Shown in pieces: positions 12,445 to 25,980 of a DNA stretch of 64,000 bases. The position numbers were made by a program, and so were the translations under genes. Source of the stretch: Psilocybe azurescens (taxonomy: Eukaryota; Basidiomycota; Agaricomycetes; Agaricales; Agrocybaceae). The notes under the pieces are model-generated. The model did no database searches, was not told where the DNA came from, and saw nothing but the letters and a program-made list of their open reading frames with translations. Each line of letters starts with the position of its first letter. Within the stretch, counting starts at the first letter, position 1. The stretch spans positions 1 to 64,000 of the forward strand of contig JAJIRX010000681.1 in NCBI GenBank assembly GCA_023853785.1, read 5' to 3'.

Positions 12445-13059
12445 CTATGTCATCAGAGCTCCATTTTTGGAATCTCGCATTTTTGTATAGTAGGCCTTGT
12501 TACTACTGACTGGCCGACATCACACTGTATTAAGATGGTATAATTAGATTAAATTATTCAAATCATCGAACATTGCATTTAGTCAATGTATTACCAGCTA
12601 ATGATCATTCGTTTAATGTCAATTTAATTGCTGCATCTCTATGAGACAAAGGAGGATTAACGATCTTCGTGGTTCAGTAGAGTTCTATTTCTTCAGCGAT
12701 TAATATCGTTGAAAAGGCGAGGTGATCGACTTCACTTGGTGATGACGGTGTATATTCGTTGACGATATTCATGCTTTTGAGAACACAACCATTAATCGTT
12801 GAGCACTTGAGTGACCACCTCCCATTTGTGTGCATCACAAGTACAACCAAAGAATGGGCCGTCGTGGAAAACGTTGGAGTGTAATAATGTCTATGGGGGC
12901 TGACCCTTGCAAGTATCGGTGTACAGGGCCAAAATGTAGCAGGATGAATATGATAGTGATGCTCGCCAACCGGAAGGTTGGAAGGCTAACGTTAATTTTG
13001 CCATGTTGTTTTAGCGCTTAAAGATGGTCGACAAGTTCAATGAACTCACCAAGTGCAAT
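12445..13059. other. Intergenic stretch between convergent genes
   Basis: Lies between the 3' ends of the UBP2-like gene (+) and the small coiled-coil gene (-). AT-rich at 12500-12660. No coding signal, repeat or RNA gene recognised; presumably 3' untranslated sequence and terminators of the two genes. Confidence 0.5.
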
Positions 13060-13398
13060 TCAAGTGGGTTTTCCTTCAGGGCTACTATGTGAGGGAGAAT
13101 CCTCTTTCACCTGCGTCGAAGCGATATTAGCGGTAGCTTCTGAAGATAACTCTGTGGCAGTCTCTGAGGTGTTCAGGGCGGAGAGAAGCTCGTCTAACTT
13201 CTGTAGAACACTGTCAACCTTGCTCTCCATGTCTTCGGCCATATTCTCTGCACTTGTCAGACGCTGGAGCATCTCAGCAACATCTTCGCCTCCTAATAGA
13301 TTGGGGTTTTCTTCCATGAGTGCGTTCAGTTCTGCTTCGACCTCTGCAATTTCTTTTTCTGTTGCCATAATAGCTTCGCGGTCGGATGAGTCTGGCAT
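13060..13398 (-). CDS. Small acidic coiled-coil protein, unrecognised
   Basis: A 112-residue protein starting MPDSSDREAIMATEKEIAE. The open frame extends further upstream, but that extension overlaps the THOC1 5' coding region, so the internal Met at 13398 is preferred. The product is almost entirely predicted helix: heptad-like Leu/Glu spacing through EVEAELNALMEENPN, then EDVAEMLQRLTSAENMAEDME and KLDELLSAL, ending in a Ser/Pro-rich tail (EDSPSHSSPEGKPT). No introns, signal peptide or membrane segment. It superficially resembles small coiled-coil adaptors such as HSBP1, but I cannot assign a family. It is divergently transcribed from THOC1 across only 73 bp, suggesting a shared promoter. 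Existence as a gene is fairly likely; function unknown. Confidence 0.65.
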   Translation of the reverse strand: MPDSSDREAIMATEKEIAEVEAELNALMEENPNLLGGEDVAEMLQRLTSAENMAEDMESKVDSVLQKLDELLSALNTSETATELSSEATANIASTQVKEDSPSHSSPEGKPT

Positions 13399-13471
13399 AT
13401 TTGTTGTAGCGGGGTTCGTGTTTAAAGGCAGCTGTTGTTCGTTGACTTGCCTATTTCGAATTCCGCCAGTT

Positions 13472-16019
13472 ATGGCTTCTCTGCAACCACATCTCACAAG
13501 TCTCTTGAAGTCTTTGCCTCCTTCACCTATCGACAAGAAAACTCTAGATGATCTTGTTGAACGTACGCTGGTCGAAACTAAAAACAAATCTTCTCCAGAA
13601 AACAAAAAGGGCCAATGGGAATATTTATTGAAGAATGACATATTCTTGTTAGCCGTGCGTCCATTCTTTGAGATCAACTCTAGTTCTTCGGGAGGTTCAA
13701 TATATCATCATTCAGGCCAGCGAAGGTACTGCATTAAAACAAGATGAAAGCAAATATTACGCGGGATTGTGCGACAAACTGGACCTCACTTTGACATTTA
13801 CAGAGCACGGTACGAAATTCTAATTCTTTCAGTGGCAGACGCTGATCCCAGTCTAACTATAGATGCTTGTGAACCAGCCTTTCCTTTGACTGTCCTTCAA
13901 GATCTGCTGGAAACGCAGACAATTGCATCCTGCTCACATATCTTCTCATGGATAGAATCTCGTGCCGACAGACTGACGGAGGGCATGGTGCCACAGAAGG
14001 GCAAGGCTCTTATTCTGCTGCGAACCCTGAACGACCTCTTGCGACGGCTATCAAAAATGGGCACCACCACTATATTCTGCGGCCGAATCCTCACTTTTCT
14101 GAGTGGAGTGTTCCCACTTGGAGAGCGAAGTGGCGTCAACCTTCGAGGAGAATACGGCCCGACTTGGGAAGGCGTTCAGTTCTCTGACAAGGCAAAAGAG
14201 AGGGCTCCAGAGCAGAAAGCAAGGCCGAAGAGACTGCAACGAAGGAATCCAAAGAAGATGCTGTGCAGGAGACCGAGAAGATGGAGGTGGATGAGGTGAA
14301 AGCGCCTGCAGCGCAGACGCTAGCGGAAAAGAAAGAAGGTATATTACCTTTTTCTCGTGGCTCGTTATCCTGATGCTTCTCAATATCAGATTTTTACAAC
14401 ACCTTTTGGTCTCTTCAGTTACCGTTCTCGAAACCTCCTCTTTTGCTCAGAAAACAACCTTTGAAGAATTCAAGCAAGCCGTCGGCAAAGTCATGCCAGT
14501 GATCAAGGAAGCCACTGCAAAGAAAGGGCAATGATGGGTAGTAGAAGTGGAGCGGGTGCCTCTGGTATTCTCAAGCGGAAACGCGATTCGGAGGAAGAAA
14601 GCAACTCAAATGAATACTTCTTCGCCAAATTTTTGACAAGCCCCGATTTACTCGACTTAGAGGTAAGTTGTCAACCTTCAGATGCAACCACCACATCTGA
14701 CCAATTTTAAAGATTGCAGATACGCATTTCCGTCGACAATTTTTGTTTCAGCTTTTGACGCTGTTGAACCATCTGCTGAACTTCACCAAAACTGCTAAAT
14801 CTACGTGGTACACCATACGCAATCGCTCACTACAATTGGATTTTACACTCGACGATTCTGGAGTACAATGGGTCCGAGGATACATTGACGAAAGTGACAG
14901 AAGAACTAAAGCAAACGACGCCAAATGGCAGAACATTTGCGGACACAGTCAGTGTGATTTTGGAGAGAGAGCGAAATTGGGTGAAATGGAAAAATGAGCT
15001 ATGTACGCCATTTGATCGAGAACCTTGGTTTCAAGAGGTCGATGGCCAAAAGTCGGTTTCTTCGAAGCCACGAAAGACATCAGAGAGCAAATGCGCAAAC
15101 CACCTCCGGAATGGAAATGGAGAATGGGAACCGAGGCCTTGACCGAGATATGGGATATGGGCTATACTAACTTGGAAGATCTACAAAATCCATTCCAGTG
15201 TGTCTTTTTTTCAGCCATTTTTGTATACTGACGTGAGCGAATCTTTAGGCCTGGTGACGTCAAGGACTTTGTCAAAAAATCAAACAGGAAGATGCGCGTA
15301 TATCACTACGGAAACAAAAGTTGGACAAGATGGCAGCGCTTGCGAAGAGTCGAGCTGCTGCTGCCGCCAATCTGACAAGAAATGCTGCCCCAAATCCACC
15401 TCCATCCATTGTTGTTTCTTCCGACCCCAGTCCACCGAGCAAACTAGAGACGCCTACACCCCGCGTCGAGCCTGCTCCTGGAACCCTTGCTGCGCCGCGA
15501 CCTGTATTAGGTATAGGCAGTTCTCCGATTCATCCATCTCTCCCACCTAAACCTGGATCGCCATCGAAACTCGCATCTTCATCGCAAGAATCTGTCAAAA
15601 TTGTCAGTCCTGCCCCGAATGTTGCTCCACTACCACCGCCTGTGTCTACACCGGCTCCCGTGGCTTCACCGGCTCCCGCTCCCGCACCTGTTCCGACGGA
15701 TCCAGAGATTGCTAAATATGAGGAAGTTAGTACCATATTTGGCGCTTTATACATGTTTTTGCTAACTGTCATCCAGAACAAGCAACGATGGGCATGGCTT
15801 GCGCTTCGCGCGGCCCGAGACCAGTACTTGCAACACTTCGGAAAGATAGGATCCGGGGACATAGAACTTCTGGCGCAAGAAATCGAAAAAGAAAAGGAGA
15901 AGCCGTTGCGAGGGGAAGACACGTCTAGTGTCACGATTGGGGAGGAACAGGGGTCTGGAAGCCCTTCATCGGGTCAGCACCAAAGAGATAATGAAGGAGA
16001 TGTGAGGATGGAAGGCTAG
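13472..16019 (+). CDS. THOC1: THO complex subunit 1 (THOC1/Hpr1)
   Basis: Core subunit of the nuclear THO/TREX complex, which couples transcription to mRNP assembly and export and limits R-loops. It starts [17 protein letters not shown]. Recognisable stretches are [56 protein letters not shown] (about 14090-14150), [16 protein letters not shown] (about 14393-14440), [17 protein letters not shown] (about 14610-14660), [16 protein letters not shown] (about 14750-14800) and WVKWKNELC (about 14980). The C terminus is Pro/Ala-rich (15400-15700) and then acidic. Frame breaks at a GA repeat near 14202, T4 at 14441-14444 and A3 at 14519-14521 are each repaired by one added base; given this protein's conservation they are probably assembly errors. 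Several short introns. Divergent from the small coiled-coil gene. Confidence 0.88.
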
Positions 16020-16124
16020 ACTCTATGAATGTGTTTTATATTATAATTCTATTGATATTGGATTGGATGTACATTATATTTTTGTGGACACTGAAACTTG
16101 AGCTTGAGGCGTGATCGGCGAGAA

Positions 16125-16133
16125 TATATAAAA
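16125..16133 (+). promoter_or_regulatory. TATA box of the epimerase gene
   Basis: TATATAAAA lies 100 bp upstream of the epimerase ATG at 16233 and 106 bp after the THOC1 stop, a plausible core promoter position for a fungal gene. Assigned by sequence and position only. Confidence 0.55.
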
Positions 16134-16232
16134 GTAGTGGAACTAAGCATTTGATCCGATCTTCCTCAACCACACATATTTCTTTAAGTCCTTGCACCAT
16201 CTCCTGTATTATCAAAACGAACCTTTGCAGCC

Positions 16233-17705
<1,473 letters not shown>

Positions 17706-18701
17706 TTTGTCGGCACAGAGAATTTTAGATGTTTGGTACGCGTTAAGAAATGGACAGTCTCCCTAGACCTCTATACTATTGTTGGCACTCAAACCTTGAA
17801 TTATTTTGTTTATCTACACCCTACTATGCCTTTATCGATGTGTTTTTACCCTAGGACTTTCTGTGGAGGTCTGTTTCTTCGCGGTGCATTATGCTTGAGC
17901 ATGTGAAACCAAGTCTACCGTTTCTTGCGTCGCCAACGGTGCAAACGCAAAAATATCTTCAGTGCGTCTCTTGTTTTTCCTCGCCATCTATCTCGTCCGT
18001 CTTATTAATGAGCTGCCATAAAGTCCTTAGGTCTGGGAAGTTGAAGCCAAAGACTTCCGTCGGGGACACGTGGGCCTTCATACTTCTCTCACAGTTATCT
18101 CGACTCATGTCGAATCCTCTTCACCGTCGTCTTTCCGAATACTCTTATTGGTTTGTACACCACTGATTACTGGCACTGCTCAAACTAGGACTCGTGAACG
18201 AATCCAAATTCATGTGACCTTGCTGAATTTCCCTTCTGAAACCAAAAACTCTATCCTTGACCATCGGAAGAAGATGTTACTCATTCTACTGGCCTATTCT
18301 TAACCTTTTTCTCAAGTATTAAGCGACGGAGCGTTTTATCTCCATTGTGAGTCGACGATTCGTCCCAATGAAACCTCATTTTCTCGCAGGGACTCGATCT
18401 TTCTATATAGCCAGACAGCTCCGTAGCCAAGTGTGCCAATACTTTCCCATAACAAGACAATGAGAAGGTTGGAATCATGTCGCTTGCCTCAAGAACCATC
18501 CATGTGAGGATCTATTCTACTTGATATGGATTTAGAACCCAATCGCTGTGAACGACTTTCGTTTATGAAGATATACACAGGAGTTCTATGGAGATGTCAC
18601 TTTAAGTCAATTAGTTGTTATCATGCAGCTGCGGGCCCTCTATACCGACGGGTCTTCTATTTAAACCACTCACTTTCAAAACCACAGCCCCATCCATCGC
18701 A
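17706..18701. other. Intergenic stretch, no recognised feature
   Basis: About 1 kb between the epimerase and the MFS transporter. Short open frames occur on both strands, but none has family motifs or consistent splice structure. Presumably untranslated regions and the transporter promoter. Confidence 0.5.
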
Positions 18702-21182
18702 ATGGCCATTGGAATTTTGGGTGCGTCACCTAACATCAGTACCATTTATCCGTAGACTCTGAATTCCAGCTTCGCTTGAATAGAGGACAAACATCTTGAC
18801 AATGTTCCTGGAACAGCACTATTGTCTGACTTGGGCATCGTACACGGACAGCAGGTATGCAATTTTTTCCAGCTTTTGCGTCTTGTCTGACACGGCAACG
18901 AAAGGTCAAAATTGACGAGGGGGCACATCTAAAGCGAGGCACTGGCAAAAGTAGCCATATCATCCTCATCCCCCAACCGTCAGATGACCCCAATGACCCG
19001 TTCGTGTCTATACAGTTGATTTATAGGTAAACTTACTGATTTCATATTAGACTCAATTGGCCACGGTGGAGAAAAGAGGCCTGCTTTTGGACTTTGTATG
19101 TTTTCTAAAGTTAAATCTAATGCGGTTACTTGCTGACGCCATTCTAGGGCATTTGCGGCCACTCTTGATGGAGCGCTGTCACCGATGGTGGGACCAGGAT
19201 ATGTTCTTCTTTCCAATCAGTTTGGAGTGAGCGTGGATGAGGTAGCCTCTTCCTTTGGATCAATTCTACTTGGACTGGGATGTTTCATGTATGCCTCCAA
19301 GAATTCTGCATGATTGTGTTACTTAAAACATGTTCTTTTTGCAGGCTTTTCCAAAATACTTTGGCCACCAAATATGGTCATCGTATAGTTTACCTCTCAT
19401 CTGTGATAGTGGTCAGCCTTATTTAGCTTCCCTTTAAAAGTATCCGTTTTGACCTGGTAAAGCAGATGTTCATCGCTTGTATATGGTCGGCAGTTAGTCC
19501 GAACATAGCCTCCATCAAGGCGTCCAGAGTATTCCAAGGATTTGGTATGTCCGCTTTACAAAGGTAATTAGTGACGTCAAAGTAGTCCCTGGCCACATTG
19601 TACTTATTTTTTTTTGACAAGCCTTGTGGCATCGACTATCGAACAAATTTACTTGTGCGTATTTGTATACTTGTAGTGCCAATCCGTTGTGATTTAAACA
19701 TACGTTTGCAGCGTCCATGAGCGAGGAAGTCGTACCGTGGTATGGAGTTTCGCTATTTTGGCTGGGATTACTCTGTGCGTAAAACACTTGATGATGTCTA
19801 TGAAATCAAGGGTTACAATGATCTTTCCCCAGAGGCCCTCTTCTCTATAGTTATGTTATTCAGAATCTATCATGGCAGATGGGATTCTGGTTTGTGACTA
19901 TCCCACTAGGAATATCTATTTTCCTCGTCTTCTTCTTCGTCCCGGAGGTTTGTTGCCATTATTTTCGAACTACTCGCTTCTAACATTGAGTTGAAAAGAC
20001 GACGTACAATCGTGCGACAAAAACAGTCGCAGGATCAGAGAAGGATTCGGAAAAGCAGAGCATTGAAGACGTCAAGTCATCTGTCGCCGAGTCTGTCGTA
20101 CCTCCACGCAAGAGCTTCGTCTCTGAGTTGAAGATCTGGAATGGTACCTTTAGTAATATCAGCATTTTCAAGCTGTTTTTCCGGCCTTTCCCTTTCCTGC
20201 TGTCTCCTGTGGTGAGTGTTCATACGGGGCGATATGAACGACAGAAACAAACGGGCATTGTAGACATGGTTCATCTTCGTCTCTCATGGAATGCAAACTG
20301 TGTGGCTGAGTAAGTGATACACACTTTCAAATATAGCTACACTCTTATGAATTATTGGCAGGTCTTATGCCAATATGTTCTTCGACGATCTTCACCATCG
20401 AATACAACTTCGATGCTACCCAAATCGTGAGCATTTCTGCGTAAATCTTAGGCCCATATATTTACCATCCGCAGGGTTTGACAAATCTTGGTGGCATAGT
20501 TGGAATTGTACTCGCGACATGTATAACCGGTCCACTGACCGACTGGGGAACTGTCTGGCTTTCAAAACGCAACAGAGGCATCTATGAACCCGAGTTCCGC
20601 ATTTTGTTCATGATCACTATGCTCTGTGGTGTATTTGGTTATGCCGGGTGGGCTGGTAAGGACATCAGTTGCTAAATGCCACTTCATTTTGCTGAAATTT
20701 CTATCCAGTTGGGACCACACAGAACATGCCTTGGATTGGCGCCGTAGCATGCATCGCGTCCGTTATTTTATTTCAATGTATTCCTGCACTCCATTAATTC
20801 AGTGTCCACTCTTTAGCATGGCCAACTTTAGCATGATTGTATCCGGTTCAGCCGCGGTAACATACCTGCTGGACACTCACAGGGAGAATGCTCTCCACAT
20901 TCTGGCCATGAGCAACTTTGCCAAGAACATGGTCCTCTATGGTTTTACATTTTTGCCAACGGGATGATAGCCAAGAGGGGTGTCAAGGTCTCTCTACTGA
21001 TCTTAGCTGCTTGTCAGGCTGCTTGTTGGTTAGCCTCTGTCCCCATGTATATCTACGGCAAACGAGTCAGATCATTTGTGGGTTCACTCATTTATTTTTG
21101 TGAATATTTGACTGACAAGATATAGATTGCCCGCCATCCCGAGATTTTCATCATTGCCGCAGAGAAGAAAGAACAGAATTAA
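18702..21182 (+). CDS. MFS transporter, fungal HOL1/DHA1-like
   Basis: Membrane transporter of the major facilitator superfamily. The spliced N terminus reads MAIGILEDKHLDNVPGT, then the cytoplasmic signature PQPSDDPNDPLNWPRWRKE (about 18965-19070) typical of fungal HOL1-like drug or polyamine/ion porters. Helix segments follow: FWTLAFAATLDGALSP, ASSFGSILLGLGCFMLF, YVIQNLSWQMGFWFVTIPLG and IFLVFFFVPETTYNRAT, which marks the middle loop; the second half runs through GGIVGIVLATCITGPLTDWG and ends near 21182 with EKKEQN. The central loop (about 20030-20140) is charged and Ser-rich. More than ten short introns interrupt it. Substrate cannot be read from sequence. It ends 36 bp from the convergent DUF4246 gene. 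Confidence 0.85.
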
Positions 21183-21218
21183 TGATAAACCCCATGTGAG
21201 GTGGTAAGAAAGATGAAT

Positions 21219-23221
21219 TTAATGTATAATTTCGGGACCGTTCCATATATCGAAAGGTATACAGAAATGATAGCTATTATTGGCCAAAGTGAACTGTTCG
21301 TTTGCTTCCAACAATTTCTTTCTGTATGCTTCTGCTTCTTGAGAGGTCATGACGCCTTCTACATCTTCCAGAATCTTTTCAATCACTTCATGTGGCAAGC
21401 GTGTATCAAGGTTGTCATCCAATGCTTTGTGTATCCAGGATTTTTGCTGAGGGGCAACGAGCGATGTGGAAACAATGGGTTTAATCTCTGGGTCGATGAG
21501 GTAAAACCAGATGCCCTTGAGATGTCCTTCTCGAGAGGAGTCGACAAGTGTGAATGGGGTTTGTTGGTGTTGATAGATATTGGGGAACACTAGGCTCAGA
21601 CCTGGCCGGACAGAAACTTCGCCGACATATTGGTGGCAAGAATCCCCGTCCCGGATACCCCAGGTTCTCAATGTCGCACCTGTGTCACCTGCAGAGAATC
21701 CTCTGGGATATGTCACAGCCATTCGAAACTTGGTTAAAGTCTCCGTAATATTATCCTGAGCAATTGAATTGATTAATGTTCTTTCCAATTTGACAAGCAT
21801 GGTAAATAGAGGCTTACCATCGAAAGGCAGTGAAAACCACATGCGACGATCCTTTCGCTTCTCATTCCTTCCACATGCCAGGCCGAACCTGGGAATGTTG
21901 GACCTTGTGGAGTCTTTGAAGCGTGAATTAGGGCTCAAAAACGTGACTTGACAACGTACTTACAAGCTCAATCTCGAACGCACTTATGATGACCTGCAAA
22001 GTTCGACTTCGTAAATTGACTTTGTGCCTTCGTTTCTCGAGGCCTCCTGAGTAACCTGCTTGTGGGACATCTGGGAGGTTTATTGGCCTGTTCATCGTCC
22101 ATTGTCGGAGCTCGCTCTCGTAATTTGACCACCCCTCTTCGTCGTCCGAATGCTCTGGTGGTTCCGGTTCGTCCCAGACAGTGTAACGGCAATGTCCGGG
22201 AATTCGTTGAATGAGGGGTTATTTCTGTGGAGGTCGGACAATGTGTGTTCGAAGAGGGGTATGAATCTTGCCAATACATCTGCTAAAAGGTGGTATATGT
22301 CACGATGCGCAAGCGGATGAAGGTTGTTAATGTAGGACAGAAATTTAACAGAGGAACAATCCGAGGAGACAAATATATCAGAGGGCAAGAAATGCAAAGT
22401 TCGGAGAAACGGTGTAGACGTCGATAGAAGGAGGAGGAGCGACTGGACGCAGAAATCTGCCGTTCAAGTGGGATACCAAGGTCTTATTATATATCAGAGG
22501 GTATAACTTGTGGTCTATAAGATGGGTGGTGATGCCGTCGTCGCATTGGTTGACTTCAGATTTGAGCAATGCGAAGGCTTTGATCAGTTCGACTGTCTTA
22601 TGCGAGTCAATGAGGATATCCGATTCCCAGATACGTTCAAAACATGAAACCTGACTTGAGATGTGCTCAGCGTCCAAGCATACAACTAGACCAATGTGGG
22701 TTACCAGAGGCCTTTCTCATCTCGTAAAGTGTCGTAACCCTCAAGTTCGTCCAGTACATAATCGACCTAAAGTGAGATATGAACCCCGCATTTTGACTGC
22801 GAAGGTAGTTTAATCCACTCACTTGGTGTTGAGAAAGTTTGACGTCAACTTGCTGTGATGGCGTTTGGATGTTCCAGGTCCGCTCAAGAGCAGAAGCCGC
22901 CCATTGCTTTCTCACTTCATGCTCCGTAAAACGAGTCCACCATTCCGGAGTACGACGTATCTCTGCTGAAAATTGGGACATCGCGAGTTCCGCGAGCTTT
23001 CCAGAGAAAAAAATGATATTCTTTGAGATTGAAGAGCACCATATATCGTTTACGGGCTCACTGTTCTTGGTGTATCTATAACGACACGTAGTATCAGTTG
23101 AGGTATTAGTTGTCCTTGACTAGATCTACTCGCCTCCTACTCCTCCCAGGAAGTGGATACCAAACAAGAAGGGATGCCTATAGCCTACATGTCTGTCCGC
23201 TAAAAGCTGGTTAGGCATCAT
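21219..23221 (-). CDS. DUF4246 family protein
   Basis: Fungal protein of the DUF4246 family (a large uncharacterised family, often about 600 residues, with proposed but unproven dioxygenase-like features). Recognisable blocks from the N-terminal side: LAMSQFSAEIRRTPEWWTRF (about 22985-22920), VDYVLDELEGYDTLRDE (about 22770-22715), VSCFERIWESDILID (about 22650), FLSYINNLHPLAHRDIYHLL (about 22340-22280), VWDEPEPPEHSDDEEGW (about 22185-22130), then VFPNIYQHQQTPFTLVDSS and LIDPEIKPIVSTSLVAPQQ (about 21590-21440). Frame breaks near 22385 and at the AA of 22186-22187 are probably assembly errors. The 5' exon is uncertain: an upstream exon starting at 23221 is plausible, otherwise the product starts at 22981. 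Convergent with the MFS gene. Confidence 0.8.
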
Positions 23222-23444
23222 ATGCTTGCATTCGACGAAAGGTTTCGGTCAGAATTTCAAGGTGAAAGTTCAAACAACTTGAAGTTCGGTCCGGGACAGG
23301 GGCAATACGGTCGCCGGCGTGGTCTTTGTTTAGGTAATCGACGACCACCCGACAGTGCAAGCTTACATACTTCGAGGCTGCCTTTCTGACGTTCATCTCA
23401 GATTCATTGTCTTTTCTTATATCTCACTGTAGCATCGAAGCAAA

Positions 23445-24050
23445 ATGGTACGCAAGTGCATATCATCTTCAACTTCTGTTATTCAATATGCGCCTAAAGT
23501 CCAACTGGGAAGTTCGAATGTCTTCGTCCAAAGGTCTCCCTTACTTCTTCAATACCCAGACCAAGCAGTCGTCTTGGGATGCGCCCTCCGAGTTGTCTGA
23601 GAAGGAAATTAGTGGCTTGCCAGGCGCTGAGTACCTCGATTCCAAAGGAGGAAATGCGCATGCAGGACAAGTGCGCGCAAGCCATCTATTGGTGAAGCAC
23701 CGCGATAGTCGGCGTCCTTCAAGTTGGAAAGAGGTGTGTCTACACTCATGTACTCTGCATATACGGAGATTAACAGAGCAAAGGATAACATCACGCGTAC
23801 CAAGGAGGAGGCGATTGAAATTCTGCGTGGATATCAAGCTCAGATCAACGGATCCCAGGAGAAGTTTGCTGAACTCGCGACCCTCCATTCGGATTGCTCT
23901 TCGCACGCAAATGGAGGAGACCTTGGGTGGTTCGGACGCGGCCAGATGCAGAAACCTTTTGAAGACGCTGCTTATGGGTTGGAGCCTGGCCAGATTAGCG
24001 ACGTGATTTCGTCTGATAGTGGTGTTCATCTCGTCCTGCGAACCGCTTGA
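23445..24050 (+). CDS. ESS1: Ess1/Pin1 parvulin-type prolyl isomerase
   Basis: Phospho-Ser/Thr-Pro-specific peptidyl-prolyl isomerase, which acts on the RNA polymerase II C-terminal domain among other substrates. The first exon is just the ATG (23445-23447), followed by an intron to about 23500; the second exon gives SNWEVRMSSSKGLPYFFN and QSSWDAP, the two-Trp WW domain. The parvulin domain follows: QVRASHLLVKHRDSRRPSSW with its Arg pair, an intron at about 23733-23785, then TRTKEEAIEILRGYQ, FAELATLHSDCSSHANGGDLG, WFGRGQMQKPFEDAAY and SGVHLVLRTA at the end. About 170 residues, the usual length, no frame problems. The mini first exon explains why the true start is easy to miss. Confidence 0.93.
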
Positions 24051-24502
24051 AGATCTTGCATAAATTTACCTATGTAAGATCCTGAAGAAGTCAGATAGAA
24101 GAAGAACTATGTAGCAAGAATTTTTACATCAAGTTAAATAAGTAAGATGTTGTTGAACGTCTTGCAATGAGGGCACCTATTGTTGGCGACGATAGTGCGG
24201 GGAACTTGGAAAGATAAGATAAGATCTCTGATGCCAGTCCATTCTGACGACGAATCGGAGTGTCACCTCAGAAACCAACCGAAACGCAAAAAATGATTCT
24301 TGGCTTTTCGCAATTAGCTACTATCACCGCGTCCATTCCGTTCTAAACGATTCATATAAATGTCATATCTCAAAACACTTTGCGCTTCGCTCCTATTTCT
24401 GAATTACATAAGGCGTAAACCCCCAATACCTGACCGGCAAACCCCTTGAACGATTTCATTGGATCCTTTCCGAACGTGTCTACCTTCGACAAATTAAATC
24501 TC
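24051..24502. other. Intergenic stretch, no recognised feature
   Basis: Between the prolyl isomerase and the MOSC protein, both on the + strand. Nothing recognisable beyond presumed 3' sequence and the next promoter. Confidence 0.5.
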
Positions 24503-25980
24503 ATGACCTCATCCTTCGAGCAGGCTATTCAATGCCTTTCTCATGCCTATAACAAGGCATCTATGCCTACGTGGACCATAGCCGCAGTGGTGCTTTCTAT
24601 TGCTGTCCTTTTATATAAACTGCGGCCTTCAGCTACGAGGGAGTCACAAAGCTACTGCCATGGAAGGGTCTTCGCTCGCGATACCTGACGCGTCTTCAGC
24701 GATAACTGTTCCTCCTCCAGGTCAAGTGAAGGTGTCCAAGATATTGATTCATCCAATCAAGGTTGGGATGTAGTGCTATCATCTACTCTTTTGCTAATTC
24801 GGGTCCTGAAGAGCTGCAGAGGTATTTCCGTGCAGACCGCAGAGTACACACCGGAGGGATTAAAGGTGAGTTCAAAATGTTTCTCTCTCTTGCATTACTT
24901 GCCTCAATTCTTCCTTATTAGAATGACAGACTATGGTGCATCATCGACGCGGTCAAGGTCCTTGTATTAACGGCTAGAGAAATCCCCAAGGTCAGTGGAT
25001 TGTTCAATCAATGTAGGTACCATCGGTTGACCTTAAACAATTACAGATGGTGCTTATAACGTCTTCCATCGAGCCGGACGGTACTCTCAAGGTTAAATTC
25101 CCAGAGGGATCTGGTTGTGAAGAGTTTAGTATCCCTTTGAACCCTACGGAGGATACCTTGAAGACATGGTCGATGTATGCGCTGCCATGATATTGCACGA
25201 TTCTAGCTGTTAATATCTTTTGATCTAGCCTCCCAAAGGTGACTCTATGGCCAACACACGACCCGGTGGATGGGTATATCTGTGAACCAAATGCCGGACC
25301 AAAAGACGGTGCATCCATCATCCTATCCAAGTACTTCGAGAAACCAGTCCACCTCATATACAAGGGACCTCAGCCACGTCCTATTGATCCTACTACCGCT
25401 TTCCCAGAGTTGAAGGCCACTGCCAAATATCAAGACATGTATCCTTTGCTCATCCTGTCTGAAGAAAGCACAGCGGCCATCGACATGCAGCTTCGAGGTC
25501 ACGTTGGCACACAAGGAATAGATGAGCGGTGGAAAGAGGATAAAGTACCAATTGAAAGGTTTCTTCCGTTCTTATTTAACGCGACAATTGCACAAAACTC
25601 ATGGAAAATCACAGATTCAGGCCCAACATTGTTCTTAGTGGAGGAGGCCCGTTTGCAGAGGATCATTGGGAAGAAATTAAGATCGGCTCGGAAGACGCAC
25701 CATTGTTAACGCTTGTGTCTAAATGCACCAGATGCTTGGTAAATTTCTGGACCGTTGTGTTCCCATCTTTGCATTCTGATTTATACTTTTTCAGTTGCCG
25801 AACGTCAGTCCCGAGACGGGGGAACGCGACAAGGCCGTGCCATATAAAGTTATAATGAAATTTAGGACTGGACTGGATCCTACGGAAAAGATGAAGCCGT
25901 GCGTAGGATGCAACGCTGTACCGGATGGTCACGGTATTGTGAATGTTGGGGACTGGGTCTATGTCAAGAAGATAATATAG
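24503..25980 (+). CDS. MOSC-domain protein, mARC/YcbX-like
   Basis: Putative molybdenum-cofactor sulfurase C-terminal (MOSC) domain protein, related to the mitochondrial amidoxime-reducing component and bacterial YcbX. A hydrophobic N-terminal anchor (WTIAAVVLSIAVLLY) precedes the beta-barrel start VSKILIHPIKSCRGISVQ and YTPEGLKNDRLWCIID (24735-24960). The MOSC core includes YPLLILSEEST, RFRPNIVLSGGGPFAEDHW (about 25555-25660), and the Cys-containing CTRCLLPNV..TGERD (about 25720-25830); near the end is GCNAVPDGHGIVNVGDWVYV. At least five short introns, including 25561-25617. The link between anchor and barrel (about 24610-24660) needs a frame change, possibly another indel, so the exact N terminus is uncertain. 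Membrane anchoring in the outer mitochondrial membrane is inferred from mARC. Confidence 0.83.

Noticed and set aside
13060..13677. Longer 205-residue reading frame for the small coiled-coil protein
   Set aside because: The extra N-terminal part lies antisense to the THOC1 first exon and lacks the coiled-coil composition; the internal Met at 13398 is preferred.
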